Assembly: GCF_009604385.1 (NCBI RefSeq)
Contig: NZ_WEGJ01000023.1
Location: forward strand, 34,304-98,303
Direction: 5' to 3'
DNA: 64,000 nt
Origin: Streptomyces smaragdinus
GTDB taxonomy: Bacteria; Actinomycetota; Actinomycetes; Streptomycetales; Streptomycetaceae
Positions 52,832 to 61,666 of the stretch are shown here, piece by piece. The stretch's first letter is position 1, and each line of letters starts with the position of its first letter. The notes under the pieces are model-generated. The model was not told the DNA's origin. It did no database searches and saw only the letters and a program-made list of their open reading frames with translations. A program made the position numbers and the translations under genes.

Positions 52832-53797
52832 ATGCACACCGAGCTCCACGACATAAGCCCGCCGGCCGGCAGCACCGGCCGGCGCGGTGACCGGGTCTTC
52901 CTCGGTCTGTCGCGCGGCGCCGGCCTGACCATCCTCGTGCTCATGGGCGGCATCGCCGCCTTCCTGGCCTGGCGCGCGTCCCTCGCGCTGGCGCAGAACG
53001 AGGGCAACTTCCTCACCACCTTCGAGTGGAACGCCAACGCCAGCCCCCCGGTCTTCGGCATCGCCGTACTGGCGTTCGGCACGCTCGTCTCGTCGCTGAT
53101 CGCGATGATCCTCGCCGTCCCGATCGCCGTCGCGATCGCGCTCTTCACCACCCACTACGTGCCCCGCCGGATCGGCTCCCTCATCGGCTACGTCATCGAC
53201 CTGCTGGCCGCCGTGCCCTCCATCGTGTACGGCCTGTGGGGCGCCCTCCTCCTCGTGCCGCACCTGGTCGGCGTGTACGAGTGGCTGGACTCCTGGCTCG
53301 GCTGGACGGTCGTCCTCTCGTACGACGGCGGCGCCCCGCGCTCGCTGATGACCGTCGGCATCCTCCTCGCGATCATGATCCTGCCGATCGTCACGAACGT
53401 CTCCCGCGAGGTCTTCCGCCAGGCCCCGGACACCCACCAGGAGGCCGCGCTGGCCCTGGGCGCCACCCGCTGGGAGGTCGTACGGACGGCCGTGCTGCCC
53501 TTCGGCCGCTCCGGCGTGATCTCCGCGTCGATGCTGGGCCTGGGCCGGGCGCTGGGCGAGACGATGGCCGTCGCCACCGTGCTGTCGCCCTCCGCGATCC
53601 TGTCCGCGCGGATCCTCGAGCCGGGCGGCGGCACCTTCGCGCAGAACATCGCCTCCGCGTTCAAGGAGGCCGGCGAGTTCGGCCGGGACGCCCTCATCGC
53701 CTCCGGCCTGGTGCTCTTCGTCATCACGCTGCTGGTCAACGGCGCCGCCCGGCTGATCATCGCCCGCCGCAAGGAGTACTCGGGGGCCAACGCGTGA
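52832..53797 (+). CDS. pstC: Phosphate ABC transporter permease PstC
   Basis: An inner-membrane channel subunit of the Pst importer. The 321-residue protein has six helices, the coupling EAA loop EAALALGATRWEVVRTAVLP, and ALGETMAVATVL, characteristic of PstC/PstA. It starts 6 bases after pstS. Its TGA overlaps the GTG start of pstA. Confidence 0.96.
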   Translation: MHTELHDISPPAGSTGRRGDRVFLGLSRGAGLTILVLMGGIAAFLAWRASLALAQNEGNFLTTFEWNANASPPVFGIAVLAFGTLVSSLIAMILAVPIAVAIALFTTHYVPRRIGSLIGYVIDLLAAVPSIVYGLWGALLLVPHLVGVYEWLDSWLGWTVVLSYDGGAPRSLMTVGILLAIMILPIVTNVSREVFRQAPDTHQEAALALGATRWEVVRTAVLPFGRSGVISASMLGLGRALGETMAVATVLSPSAILSARILEPGGGTFAQNIASAFKEAGEFGRDALIASGLVLFVITLLVNGAARLIIARRKEYSGANA

Positions 53798-54894
53798 GGA
53801 TCCCCGAGCACGAGTACGACGGCCACGAACCCGAGCACCCCGTCACCGTCGCCGACCGCCGCGACGACCTGTCCATCCACCGCCCCCGCCTCCCCCGCTG
53901 GACCCCCGCCGCCGTGGCCGGCGCCGCGATCGGCGTGGCGGTCGTCCTCGGGCTCGCCCTGGGCCTGCACAGCAAGGTGCAGTGGGGCCTGATCGCCGCG
54001 GTGCTGTTCGTCCTCGGCCAGTACGCGCTCACCGCCCGCGTCGAGGGCCGCCGCCGGGCCACCGACCGGCTCGCGACGTCCCTGGTCCTGGTCGCGTTCC
54101 TGATCGCCGTCGTCCCCCTCGCGTCGCTGGTCTGGTCGACGATCGTCCGCGGCGTGCGGGTCCTGGACGCCTACTTCCTCACCCACTCCATGAAGGGCGT
54201 CGCCGCGATCTCCCCCGGCGGCGGCATCTACCACGCGCTGGTCGGCACCCTCGAACAGGTCGCGCTGGCCACGCTGATGGCCGCCCCGCTGGGACTGCTC
54301 ACGGGCGTCTACCTGGTGGAGTACGGGCGCGGCCGGCTCGCCAAGGTGATCACCTTCTTCGTCGACGTGATGACGGGCATCCCGTCGATCGTCGCCGGTC
54401 TCTTCATCCTCAGCCTGTGGATTCTCGCGCTCGGCTTCGGCTACTCCGGCTTCGCCGGCTCGCTGGCCCTGGCCATCCTGATGATCCCGACGGTCGTCCG
54501 TTCCACCGAGGAGATGCTGAAGCTCGTACCGAACGAGCTGCGCGAGGCGTCGTACGCCCTCGGCGTCCCGAAGTGGAAGACGATCCTGAAGGTCGTCCTG
54601 CCGACCTGCTTCGGCGGCGTCGTCACCGGCGTGATGCTCTCCATCGCCCGGATCACCGGCGAGACGGCCCCCCTGCTGCTGCTGGTGTTCGGCAACCCGG
54701 CCATCAACGCCAACCCCTTCGAGGGCGCCCAGGCCTCGCTGCCCCTGTTCATCTACGAGCAGTGGGCGGCCGGCAACGAGGCGAGCTACGACCGCGCGTG
54801 GGCCGCGGCGCTCGTCCTCATCGCCTTCGTCATGATCCTCAACCTGCTGGCGCGCGGCATCGCGCTCTGGAAGGCCCCCAAGACCGGCCGCTGA
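53794..54894 (+). CDS. pstA: Phosphate ABC transporter permease PstA
   Basis: The second membrane subunit of the Pst importer. The 366-residue protein has an N-terminal hydrophilic extension of about 30 residues, two additional helices, then the permease core with EASYALGVPKWKTILKVVLP (coupling loop) and ARITGETAPLLLLVFG. The GTG at 53794 overlaps the pstC stop by four bases. pstB begins 22 bases later. Confidence 0.96.
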   Translation: MRIPEHEYDGHEPEHPVTVADRRDDLSIHRPRLPRWTPAAVAGAAIGVAVVLGLALGLHSKVQWGLIAAVLFVLGQYALTARVEGRRRATDRLATSLVLVAFLIAVVPLASLVWSTIVRGVRVLDAYFLTHSMKGVAAISPGGGIYHALVGTLEQVALATLMAAPLGLLTGVYLVEYGRGRLAKVITFFVDVMTGIPSIVAGLFILSLWILALGFGYSGFAGSLALAILMIPTVVRSTEEMLKLVPNELREASYALGVPKWKTILKVVLPTCFGGVVTGVMLSIARITGETAPLLLLVFGNPAINANPFEGAQASLPLFIYEQWAAGNEASYDRAWAAALVLIAFVMILNLLARGIALWKAPKTGR

Positions 54895-54916
54895 CGTACT
54901 TCAAGGAACCGCACAC

Positions 54917-55693
54917 ATGTCCAAGCGCATCGACATCACCGGCCTCTCCGCCTACTACGGCACCCACAAGGCGATCGAGGACGTCACCCTGTCCGTCGAG
55001 CCGAAGGCCGTCACCGCCTTCATCGGCCCCTCCGGCTGCGGCAAGTCCACGCTCCTGCGCACCCTCAACCGCATGCACGAGGTCATCGACGGCGGCCGCG
55101 TCGAGGGCGAGGTCCGGCTCGACGGCGAGGACCTGTACGGCCAGGGCGTCGACCCGGTCGCCGTCCGCCGGGTGATCGGGATGGTCTTTCAACGGCCCAA
55201 CCCCTTCCCCACCATGTCCGTCTACGACAACGTGGCCGCCGGCCTGCGGCTCAACGGCAAGGTGAGGAAGGCCGACCTGGACGACGTCGTCGAACGGTCC
55301 CTGCGCGGCGCGAACCTCTGGAACGAGGTCAAGGACCGGCTGAACCGCCCCGGCTCGGGCCTCTCCGGCGGCCAGCAGCAGCGCCTGTGCATCGCCCGCG
55401 CCATCGCCGTCCGCCCCCAGGTCCTGCTGATGGACGAGCCCTGCTCGGCCCTCGACCCGATCTCCACGCTCGCCATCGAGGACCTGATGGGCAAGCTCAA
55501 GGACCGCTTCACGATCGTCATCGTCACGCACAACATGCAGCAGGCGGCCCGGATCTCCGACCGTACGGCGTTCTTCAACCTGTCGGCCGTCGGAAAGCCC
55601 GGCCGGCTCATCGAGATCAACGACACGGAGAAGATCTTCTCCAACCCGAACGAGAAGGCGACCGAGGACTACATCTCCGGCCGCTTCGGCTGA
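54917..55693 (+). CDS. pstB: Phosphate ABC transporter ATP-binding protein PstB
   Basis: The ATPase that powers phosphate import. The 258-residue protein has Walker A GPSGCGKSTLLRTLNRMHE near residue 37, signature GLSGGQQQRLCIARA, Walker B VLLMDEPCSALDP, and the PstB-specific VFQRPNPFPTMSVYDNV. It is the last gene of pstSCAB and converges on the FAD oxidoreductase gene. No phoU lies next to it, as usual in Streptomyces. Confidence 0.97.
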   Translation: MSKRIDITGLSAYYGTHKAIEDVTLSVEPKAVTAFIGPSGCGKSTLLRTLNRMHEVIDGGRVEGEVRLDGEDLYGQGVDPVAVRRVIGMVFQRPNPFPTMSVYDNVAAGLRLNGKVRKADLDDVVERSLRGANLWNEVKDRLNRPGSGLSGGQQQRLCIARAIAVRPQVLLMDEPCSALDPISTLAIEDLMGKLKDRFTIVIVTHNMQQAARISDRTAFFNLSAVGKPGRLIEINDTEKIFSNPNEKATEDYISGRFG

Positions 55694-55711
55694 GGGTCCG
55701 CCGGCCCGGTT

Positions 55712-57253
55712 TCACACAGCCTGTGGATAGTCGAAGAGCCGCTGCGGGTCGTACTTCCTCTTGACCTCCCCCAGCCGCCCCGCCGCCACCCCGAAGTACG
55801 CCTCGCGCCACCCCGCCCCCAGGTCCGCGTCCGTGTAGTTCTGGTACGCCGCTCCCGACGCCGCCCCCCGCATCGCCCCGTGCACGCCCGCCAGCCACCG
55901 CCGCGCCGCCGCCCCGGACCGCCCGGCCTCCCACGAGGCGATGTACTGCGCCAGCACCCCCGACCCCCGGTGCACGAACGCCGTGGCGTCCGCCGCGACC
56001 TCGTTGACCGCGCCGCCCAGCGCCGTCAGCTGCACCATCCGGTCCGCGCCCCGGTCCGCCGCCCGGTCGAGCAGCGCGCCCACGGCCCGGTCGTCCAGCG
56101 GCCGGTCGAAGAAGTCCGACCGCGCGGCATAGGTGTCCCGCCCCAGCACACCCCTCGCGTTCTGCCCCGGCAGCGACCCGCCGAGGTGACACTGCTCACG
56201 CCCCGTCCGAGCGCACCCCGCGGCCTCCCGCATGGCCTGGATGTACGGGATCGACCGGATGTTCACCGACGACGCCGGCCCCGGCCCCCCGGCCTGATCC
56301 GCGAGCCGGTCCACCGCCGCGTGCACCCCGGCCTCCGACCCCAGCGAGAACACCAGCACCGACGCCGAGGGCGCCGCGCCCGGCTCACCGCCCAGATGCA
56401 GCGCCGACCAGATCTCGTCGGGCTGCCGCGGCCCCCACAGCTGCCAGGTCCGCAGCAGCCGGTCGGCCCGCGACCAGTCCCACGTCATCCAGCAGCTGAC
56501 GATCGCGCTCGCCGGATGCGTACGGAAGCGCAGCTCGGTGACCACGCCGAAGTTGCCGTTGCCCCCGCCGCGCAGGGCCCAGAAGAGGTCGTCGTGTTCG
56601 TCGGCGGAGACGTCGAGCGTCCTGCCGTCGGCGGTGACGATCGTGGCCCCGGTGAGGCTGTCGCAGGTCAGCCCGTACGCGCGGGACACGACCCCGTGCC
56701 CTCCGCCGAGGGTGAGCCCGGCGATGCCCACGGTGGGGCAGGAGCCTGCCGGGATCGTACGGCCGCGGGCGGCGAGGGCCTCGTACACGTCGCCGAGCCG
56801 CGCGCCCGCCCCGACGGTGGCGGTGTCGCCGCTCGCCTCGATGCGCGCGAGGCCCGACACGTCGACGATCAGGCGTCCGTCGCCGCTGGAGTAACCGGCG
56901 TAGGAGTGCCCGCCGGAGCGGATCGCGGGCGTCACGCCCGAAGTCCGGGCGAACGCCAGGGCCTCCGCGACGTCACCGGCGTGCTTCACGTACGCGACGG
57001 CGGCGGGCCTCAGCGAATCGAAGCGGGTGTTGTACAGCCGCGCCGCCCGCCCGTAGTCGGCGTCCCCCGGGAGGATCACCCGCCCGTCGAGCCCCCGGGC
57101 GAGCGCCTTGAAGTCCGGCGGACCGGACGGCCGGGCGGAGGGCGAACGCGCGGGCGTGCGCGGCGGTTTCGGCGACGCCGGTTCACCGTCGCCGCCCGAG
57201 CAGCCGGCCAGGGGTATCGCCGCCGCGGCGGCGAGCAGGGTGCGCCTGTCCAT
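55712..57253 (-). CDS. Exported bicovalent FAD-dependent oxidoreductase (BBE family)
   Basis: A 513-residue berberine-bridge-enzyme-like oxidase. The N-terminus MDRRTLLAAAAAIPLAGC has a twin-arginine motif and lipobox, so a Tat-exported lipoprotein is likely. The FAD_binding_4 domain has IRSGGHSYAGYSS with the 8-alpha-histidyl attachment His and PAGSCPTVGIAGLTLGGGHG with the 6-S-cysteinyl Cys, so flavin should be bicovalently bound. The C-terminal BBE motif is YDPQRLFDYPQAV. The substrate is unknown; relatives oxidise sugars or aromatic alcohols. It converges on pstB and is not in a visible gene cluster. Confidence 0.88.
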   Translation of the reverse strand: MDRRTLLAAAAAIPLAGCSGGDGEPASPKPPRTPARSPSARPSGPPDFKALARGLDGRVILPGDADYGRAARLYNTRFDSLRPAAVAYVKHAGDVAEALAFARTSGVTPAIRSGGHSYAGYSSGDGRLIVDVSGLARIEASGDTATVGAGARLGDVYEALAARGRTIPAGSCPTVGIAGLTLGGGHGVVSRAYGLTCDSLTGATIVTADGRTLDVSADEHDDLFWALRGGGNGNFGVVTELRFRTHPASAIVSCWMTWDWSRADRLLRTWQLWGPRQPDEIWSALHLGGEPGAAPSASVLVFSLGSEAGVHAAVDRLADQAGGPGPASSVNIRSIPYIQAMREAAGCARTGREQCHLGGSLPGQNARGVLGRDTYAARSDFFDRPLDDRAVGALLDRAADRGADRMVQLTALGGAVNEVAADATAFVHRGSGVLAQYIASWEAGRSGAAARRWLAGVHGAMRGAASGAAYQNYTDADLGAGWREAYFGVAAGRLGEVKRKYDPQRLFDYPQAV

Positions 57254-57458
57254 CCGCCCAGTGCACCGCACTCCGCGCGCCCCCCGCTACCCCCGGGGGG
57301 TCTCCGGGGCCCTACGTACCTGGGTACCCAAATGCCGCGGATCCCGGCCCGCGCCGTGACCGAGGCCCCTCCCGGTCGTTCTTCGATACGAAACGATTCT
57401 GGGGGCTGTCGTTGTGGCGAAGGCGATGCGGGTGACGACCGGAGCGGGCAGGTCCACG

Positions 57459-58286
57459 ATGAATCCCACCGGACGCGCGAGACGGCCGCGGTGCGCCGCG
57501 GCCCTGGCCGCCGTGCTCACGACCGGCGCCCTGGCGCTGGGCAGCGCGGGGTGTACGGGCAGCAGCACGGCGGGCGCCGCCGGCCACCCCGGCGGCGATC
57601 CGGGGACGGCGGTGCGCGACGCGGCCGACGCGCTGCGGCGCTCGGGGAGTTCGGGGGCGCGCACGGCGATGGAGCTGACCAGCGGCGGCACCCTGGTCAC
57701 GGTCCGCGGCACGGGCGGCTTCGACTACGCGAAGGGCCGCGGCCGGCTGCGCGTCGTCCTGCCGCACGCGCCGGACGACCCCATCACGGAGCTCCAGACG
57801 CGGGGCCGGCTGTACATGAAGAACCGCGGCGCGGGCGTCCCCGCCGACAAGTGGCTGCGGCTGGACACGACCCGGCTGACCGACGGCAATCTGGTGAGCA
57901 ACGGCGCCACCGACCCGTACACCGCGGCCGAACTGCTGCGGGGCGCGCGGCGGGTGAAGTATCTGGGCGAGCTCGACATGGACGGCGTCCGGGTCCGGCA
58001 CTACCGCGGGGTCGCCGACCTCGGCCGCGCCGCGCGGGCCGCCTCGCCGTACGCCCGGGGCGCGCTGCGGGCGGCGGCGGAGGGCTTCCGGCAGGACACG
58101 GTGGCGTTCGACGCGTACCTCGACGACCAGGGGCGCCCGCGCAAGGTGCGCCACCGGTTCACGCTGGACTCGGGGCGGCAGACGACGGTGGCGTCCACGG
58201 CGGAGTACTTCGGCTTCGGCCGGCCCGTGACCGTACGGCTGCCGGACGCCCCGGACATCTACGCCGGCACGGTCGCCGGGTCCTGA
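57459..58286 (+). CDS. LppX/LprG-like lipoprotein
   Basis: A 275-residue exported lipoprotein. The signal peptide core AAALAAVLTTGALALGSAGC ends in lipobox SAGC. The mature part is a beta-rich LppX/LolA-like domain (VTVRGTGGFDYAKGRGRLRV; LYMKNRG...VPADKWLRLDTT; VKYLGELDMDGVRVRHYRGV), similar to mycobacterial LprG/LppX that carry lipids. The role is inferred only from fold. ATG 57459 with a GGCAGG site is preferred; GTG 57414 is possible. Confidence 0.75.
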   Translation: MNPTGRARRPRCAAALAAVLTTGALALGSAGCTGSSTAGAAGHPGGDPGTAVRDAADALRRSGSSGARTAMELTSGGTLVTVRGTGGFDYAKGRGRLRVVLPHAPDDPITELQTRGRLYMKNRGAGVPADKWLRLDTTRLTDGNLVSNGATDPYTAAELLRGARRVKYLGELDMDGVRVRHYRGVADLGRAARAASPYARGALRAAAEGFRQDTVAFDAYLDDQGRPRKVRHRFTLDSGRQTTVASTAEYFGFGRPVTVRLPDAPDIYAGTVAGS

Positions 58287-58425
58287 GATGCCGTACCGCA
58301 GGCGCCGTGGACCCGGAAATGGTCCAGACGTGTCATGCGCGAACGGCGCCGCGCTCCCTACGCTGAGCGGTGCCCCCCGCGGCGTACGGATTGCGACAGA
58401 CTCGGAAGTGAAGGGGTGATGTCAC

Positions 58426-58587
58426 GTGGCTCGCGGATCGACGGTCCAGGACCATGTGGCTCTCGCCGAGATCGACCTCTGCGGCGAACTCATCATCGCC
58501 GCGAGCAACACGACGCACGACAGGCTCACCGCGGACGAGATCGACGAGGTCCTGAAGGTGTCGGGGCCCGAGCCGAAGGACCCCTGA
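58426..58587 (+). CDS. Small conserved-looking protein, 53 residues
   Basis: A short frame from GTG 58426 to TGA 58587, preceded by AAGGGGTGA. The product begins MARGSTVQDHVALAEIDLCG and continues ELIIAASNTTHDRLTADEID, EVLKVSGPEPKDP. Codon third positions are strongly GC-biased and the composition is balanced, unlike shadow frames. It has one cysteine (LCGEL) and an amphipathic helix near the C-terminus (TADEIDEVLKV). No known domain was recognised. It lies next to csoR, convergent and 4 bases from its stop codon. Confidence 0.75.
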   Translation: MARGSTVQDHVALAEIDLCGELIIAASNTTHDRLTADEIDEVLKVSGPEPKDP

Positions 58588-58591
58588 CCTC

Positions 58592-58945
58592 CTACGACCG
58601 CAGCAGCCGGGCGATCGCCGCCGTGGCCTCCTCGACCTTCGCGTCGACCTCGTCGGACGCCGAGCCCTCCTTGGCCGCCGCCTCCGCGACGCAGTGCCGC
58701 AGATGCTCCTGCAGCAGCTGCAGCGCGAACGACTGCAGCGCCTTCGTCCCGGCCGACACCTGGGTGAGTATGTCGATGCAGTAGACGTCCTCCTCGACCA
58801 TCCGCTGCAGTCCGCGGATCTGGCCCTCGATCCGGCGCAGCCGCTTGAGGTGGAGGTCCTTCTCGTGGTGATACCCGTGCGGTCCGGCAGGCGCGGCGGG
58901 GGCGGCCGGGACTGCCGGGTCCGGTGTGATCGCGGTCTCGGTCAT
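58592..58945 (-). CDS. csoR: Copper-sensing transcriptional repressor CsoR
   Basis: A 117-residue all-helical CsoR/RcnR-family repressor. The Cu(I) ligands are Cys56 in VYCIDILTQ, His81 and Cys85 in QEHLRHCV; the 25- and 4-residue spacings equal those of characterised Streptomyces CsoR. The N-terminal 25 residues are Pro/Ala-rich with a HGYHHEKD segment. A palindrome 22 bases upstream of the start is a likely autoregulatory operator. Copper binding would release DNA and induce copper export genes located elsewhere. Confidence 0.93.
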   Translation of the reverse strand: MTETAITPDPAVPAAPAAPAGPHGYHHEKDLHLKRLRRIEGQIRGLQRMVEEDVYCIDILTQVSAGTKALQSFALQLLQEHLRHCVAEAAAKEGSASDEVDAKVEEATAAIARLLRS

Positions 58946-58966
58946 GGATCGCCGTCCTTCCGGATC

Positions 58967-58985
58967 TATACCCTCTAGGGGTATA
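58967..58985. promoter_or_regulatory. CsoR operator
   Basis: TATACCC-TCTAG-GGGTATA is a 19-base inverted repeat with perfect 7-base arms, matching the G-tract CsoR operator type. It lies 22 bases upstream of the csoR ATG and 122 bases before the DUF47 gene. Confidence 0.8.
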
Positions 58986-59106
58986 GGATACCTGTTTATT
59001 CAAGGTTGTGCAGGTTACCGGCCCCGGGGGCCGGTTCGCCGCGCTCGCGTCGAGCGCTTAGCATCGCTGACGACCGCCGTCCGCCCGGAGCCCGAGGACC
59101 ACCACC

Positions 59107-59727
59107 GTGCGATTTCGTCTTACCCCCAGGGAGACGAGCTTCTACGACATGTTCGCCGCGTCGGCGGACAACATCGTGACGGGCTCGAAGCTCCTGATGG
59201 AACTGCTCGGGGCGGATTCCTCCGCACGGGCGGAGATCGCGGAGCGGATGCGCGCCGCCGAGCACGCCGGCGACGACGCCACCCACGCGATCCTGCACCA
59301 GCTGAACGCCTCCTTCATCACACCGTTCGACCGCGAGGACATCTACCGGCTCGCGAGCTCCCTCGACGACATCATGGACTTCATGGAGGAGGCCGTCGAC
59401 CTGGTCGTCCTCTACCAGGTCGAGCAGCTCCCCAAGGGCGTCGAACAGCAGGTCGAGGTGCTGTCCCGGGCGGCCGAGCTGACCGCCGAGGCCATGCCGA
59501 ACCTGCGTACCCTCGCGCACCTCCCGGAGTTCTGGATCGAGGTGAACCGGCTGGAGAACCAGGCGGACCAGATCCACCGCAAGCTGCTGGCCCACCTCTT
59601 CAACGGCAAGTACGACGCCATCGAGGTGCTGAAGCTCAAGCAGATCGTGGACGTCCTCGAGGAGGCGGCGGACGCCTTCGAGAAGGTGGCCAACACCATC
59701 GAGACCATCGCGGTCAAGGAGTCCTGA
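59107..59727 (+). CDS. DUF47 family phosphate transport regulator (PhoU-like)
   Basis: A 206-residue all-helical PhoU-fold protein, MRFRLTPRETSFYDMFAASA. The family (Pit accessory factor) is encoded next to low-affinity phosphate transporters and tunes their activity. It has the two-repeat PhoU-like pattern with acidic metal-binding patches (EHAGDDATHAIL; EDIYRLASSLDDIMDFMEEA; ENQADQIHRKLL). It lies 5 bases upstream of pit and is translationally linked with it. Confidence 0.92.
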   Translation: MRFRLTPRETSFYDMFAASADNIVTGSKLLMELLGADSSARAEIAERMRAAEHAGDDATHAILHQLNASFITPFDREDIYRLASSLDDIMDFMEEAVDLVVLYQVEQLPKGVEQQVEVLSRAAELTAEAMPNLRTLAHLPEFWIEVNRLENQADQIHRKLLAHLFNGKYDAIEVLKLKQIVDVLEEAADAFEKVANTIETIAVKES

Positions 59728-59732
59728 CCCCG

Positions 59733-60728
59733 GTGGACACGTTCTCCCTGGTCGTCACCGTCGCCGTCGCGCTCGGATTCACGTACACCAACGGCTTCCA
59801 CGACTCGGCCAACGCGATCGCGACCTCGGTCTCCACCCGCGCCCTGACCCCGCGCGCGGCGCTGCTGATGGCCGCCGTGATGAACCTCATCGGGGCCTTC
59901 GCCGGCAGCGGTGTGGCCAAGACCGTCAGCAAGGGGATCATCGAGACGCCGCACGGGGACCACGGGATGTGGATCCTGTTCTCCGCACTGGTCGGCGCCA
60001 TCGCCTGGAACCTGATCACCTGGTACTTCGGCCTGCCCTCGTCGTCCTCGCACGCCCTCTTCGGCGGCATGGTCGGCGCCGCGCTGGCCGGCGGGATCGG
60101 CGTGATCTGGCACGGGGTGATCGAGAAGGTCGTCATCCCGATGGTCGTGTCCCCGGTCGTCGGCCTGATCGTCGGCTATCTGGTGATGACGGCGATCATG
60201 TGGCTCTTCCGCCGGGCCAACCCGCACCGGGCGCAGCGCGGCTTCCGTATCGCGCAGACCGTCTCCGCGGCGGCGATGGCGCTGGGGCACGGTCTGCAGG
60301 ACGCGGCCAAGACCATGGGCGTCGTCGTGATGGCGCTCACCATCGCGGGGCACCAGGACGACGCGTCCATCCCGCTGTGGGTGAAGCTCGCCTGCGCGAC
60401 GATGCTGTCGCTCGGCACGTACGCCGGCGGCTGGCGCATCATGCGCACCCTGGGCCGGCGCATCATCGAGCTCCAGCCCCCGCAGGGCTTCGCGGCCGAG
60501 TCGACGGCGGCGAGCATCATGTACGCGGCGTCGTACGGCTTCAGCGCGCCGATCTCCACCACGCACGTCATCACCTCGGCGATCATGGGCGCGGGGGCGA
60601 CGAAGCGGGTCAAGGCCGTGCGGTGGGGTGTGGCCAAGAACATCGTGACCGGCTGGTTCATCACCATGCCGGCGGCGGCCGTGGTGGCCGCGGTCGTGTA
60701 CGCGGTGGTCCACTTCGCCTTCGAGTAA
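59733..60728 (+). CDS. pit: Low-affinity inorganic phosphate transporter
   Basis: A proton- or metal-phosphate symporter of the PiT family in the cytoplasmic membrane. The 331-residue protein has about ten helices and the paired PiT signatures GFTYTNGFHDSANAIATSVS near the N-terminus and GLPSSSSHALFGGMVGAALA with SAPISTTHVITSAIMG later. The GTG start is at 59733. It is cotranscribed with the DUF47 gene. It complements the high-affinity pst system encoded 4 kb upstream. Confidence 0.95.
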   Translation: MDTFSLVVTVAVALGFTYTNGFHDSANAIATSVSTRALTPRAALLMAAVMNLIGAFAGSGVAKTVSKGIIETPHGDHGMWILFSALVGAIAWNLITWYFGLPSSSSHALFGGMVGAALAGGIGVIWHGVIEKVVIPMVVSPVVGLIVGYLVMTAIMWLFRRANPHRAQRGFRIAQTVSAAAMALGHGLQDAAKTMGVVVMALTIAGHQDDASIPLWVKLACATMLSLGTYAGGWRIMRTLGRRIIELQPPQGFAAESTAASIMYAASYGFSAPISTTHVITSAIMGAGATKRVKAVRWGVAKNIVTGWFITMPAAAVVAAVVYAVVHFAFE

Positions 60729-60753
60729 GGCTCCTTTTACCTTTACGGGCATC

Positions 60754-61452
60754 TCACGCCGCCAGATCGTCGTCGGCCCGGGCGTCCGCCGCCCAGGCGG
60801 GCGGACCGGGCTGCGTCCGGTCGGGCTCCGCGTCGGGGACCAGCCCCAGCCGCCGGACCAGCCACGACAGCCGTCCCATGGCCACCGGCCCGAGCAGCAG
60901 CGCCGTCGCCGCGCCGAGGGCGAAGCCGCCCACGACGTCCGTCGGATAGTGGACCTCCATCCCGACCCGCAGCACGCCCTCCAGCAGCGCCAGCCCCAGC
61001 GCCACCGTGCCGAAGCCCCGGTGCGCGATGAACACGGCGACCGCCAGCGCCGCCGCGACGGCCGCGTGATCGCTGACGAACGACCAGCCCCCGGAGGGCA
61101 GCAGCGGATCCACCCCGGCCACGTCCGCGGCCGCGGGACGCTCCCGCCGTACGAAACCCTTGATCGGCGCGTTCACCGCGAACGCGATCCCCGCCGCGAC
61201 CGGCGCCCACAGCAGGGCGCCCATCGCACCCGCGGCCCGCGCCCCGCGCTCGGTGTGCCGCACCCGCACCCAGCAGCCGGCCGCGAGGGCGACCAGCAGC
61301 ACGATGATCCCGAACCGGGCGGCGTCGACCAGCAGCCGGTCCAGCCACCCGGGCCCGGCCTGCACGAGCGAGCCCAGCCCCCGCAGCACGGAGGCGTCCA
61401 GCTCGGCGCCGCTGGGTGGCCCGTCCGCCAGGTCGGTGTGGGGCGCTTCCAT
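60754..61452 (-). CDS. PAP2 family phosphatase
   Basis: A 232-residue integral membrane phosphatase. Conserved motifs are KGFVRRERP (K-x6-RP), SFVSDHA (phospho-transfer His) and RVGMEVHYPTDVVGG (R-x5-H-x3-D). Likely substrates are undecaprenyl pyrophosphate or other lipid phosphates. ATG 61452 follows GAGGACCAGG. It converges on pit. Confidence 0.88.
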   Translation of the reverse strand: MEAPHTDLADGPPSGAELDASVLRGLGSLVQAGPGWLDRLLVDAARFGIIVLLVALAAGCWVRVRHTERGARAAGAMGALLWAPVAAGIAFAVNAPIKGFVRRERPAAADVAGVDPLLPSGGWSFVSDHAAVAAALAVAVFIAHRGFGTVALGLALLEGVLRVGMEVHYPTDVVGGFALGAATALLLGPVAMGRLSWLVRRLGLVPDAEPDRTQPGPPAWAADARADDDLAA

Positions 61453-61666
61453 GCCTGGTCCTCGTCTCTGCACGGTGCGGTGTACGTGGTGCCGGCCCCC
61501 CGTGGTCAGTGGTGGTCGTACGGCCCTGTGGTCGATCGGGTGATCCCCCGGATGTGCCCAGTGAACGTCACAGCCGGCCCTACCGTTCCGTAAACGACCG
61601 GAAGATCGCCGATCGTTTATCGAAGGGTGACTGGGTGTTCGACAGCATGTCGCCGCTCCCGCGCCG

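Noticed and set aside
55712..57253. Biosynthetic gene cluster around the BBE-type oxidase
   Set aside because: No synthase, tailoring or resistance genes lie next to it; neighbours are phosphate transport and a lipoprotein. The Tat/lipobox start points to an exported enzyme.
58335..58784. A 149-codon plus-strand frame overlapping the small gene and csoR
   Set aside because: It runs antisense through csoR, and its product is Arg/Ser-rich without a domain. The 53-codon GTG frame shifted relative to it has better codon bias and a ribosome binding site.
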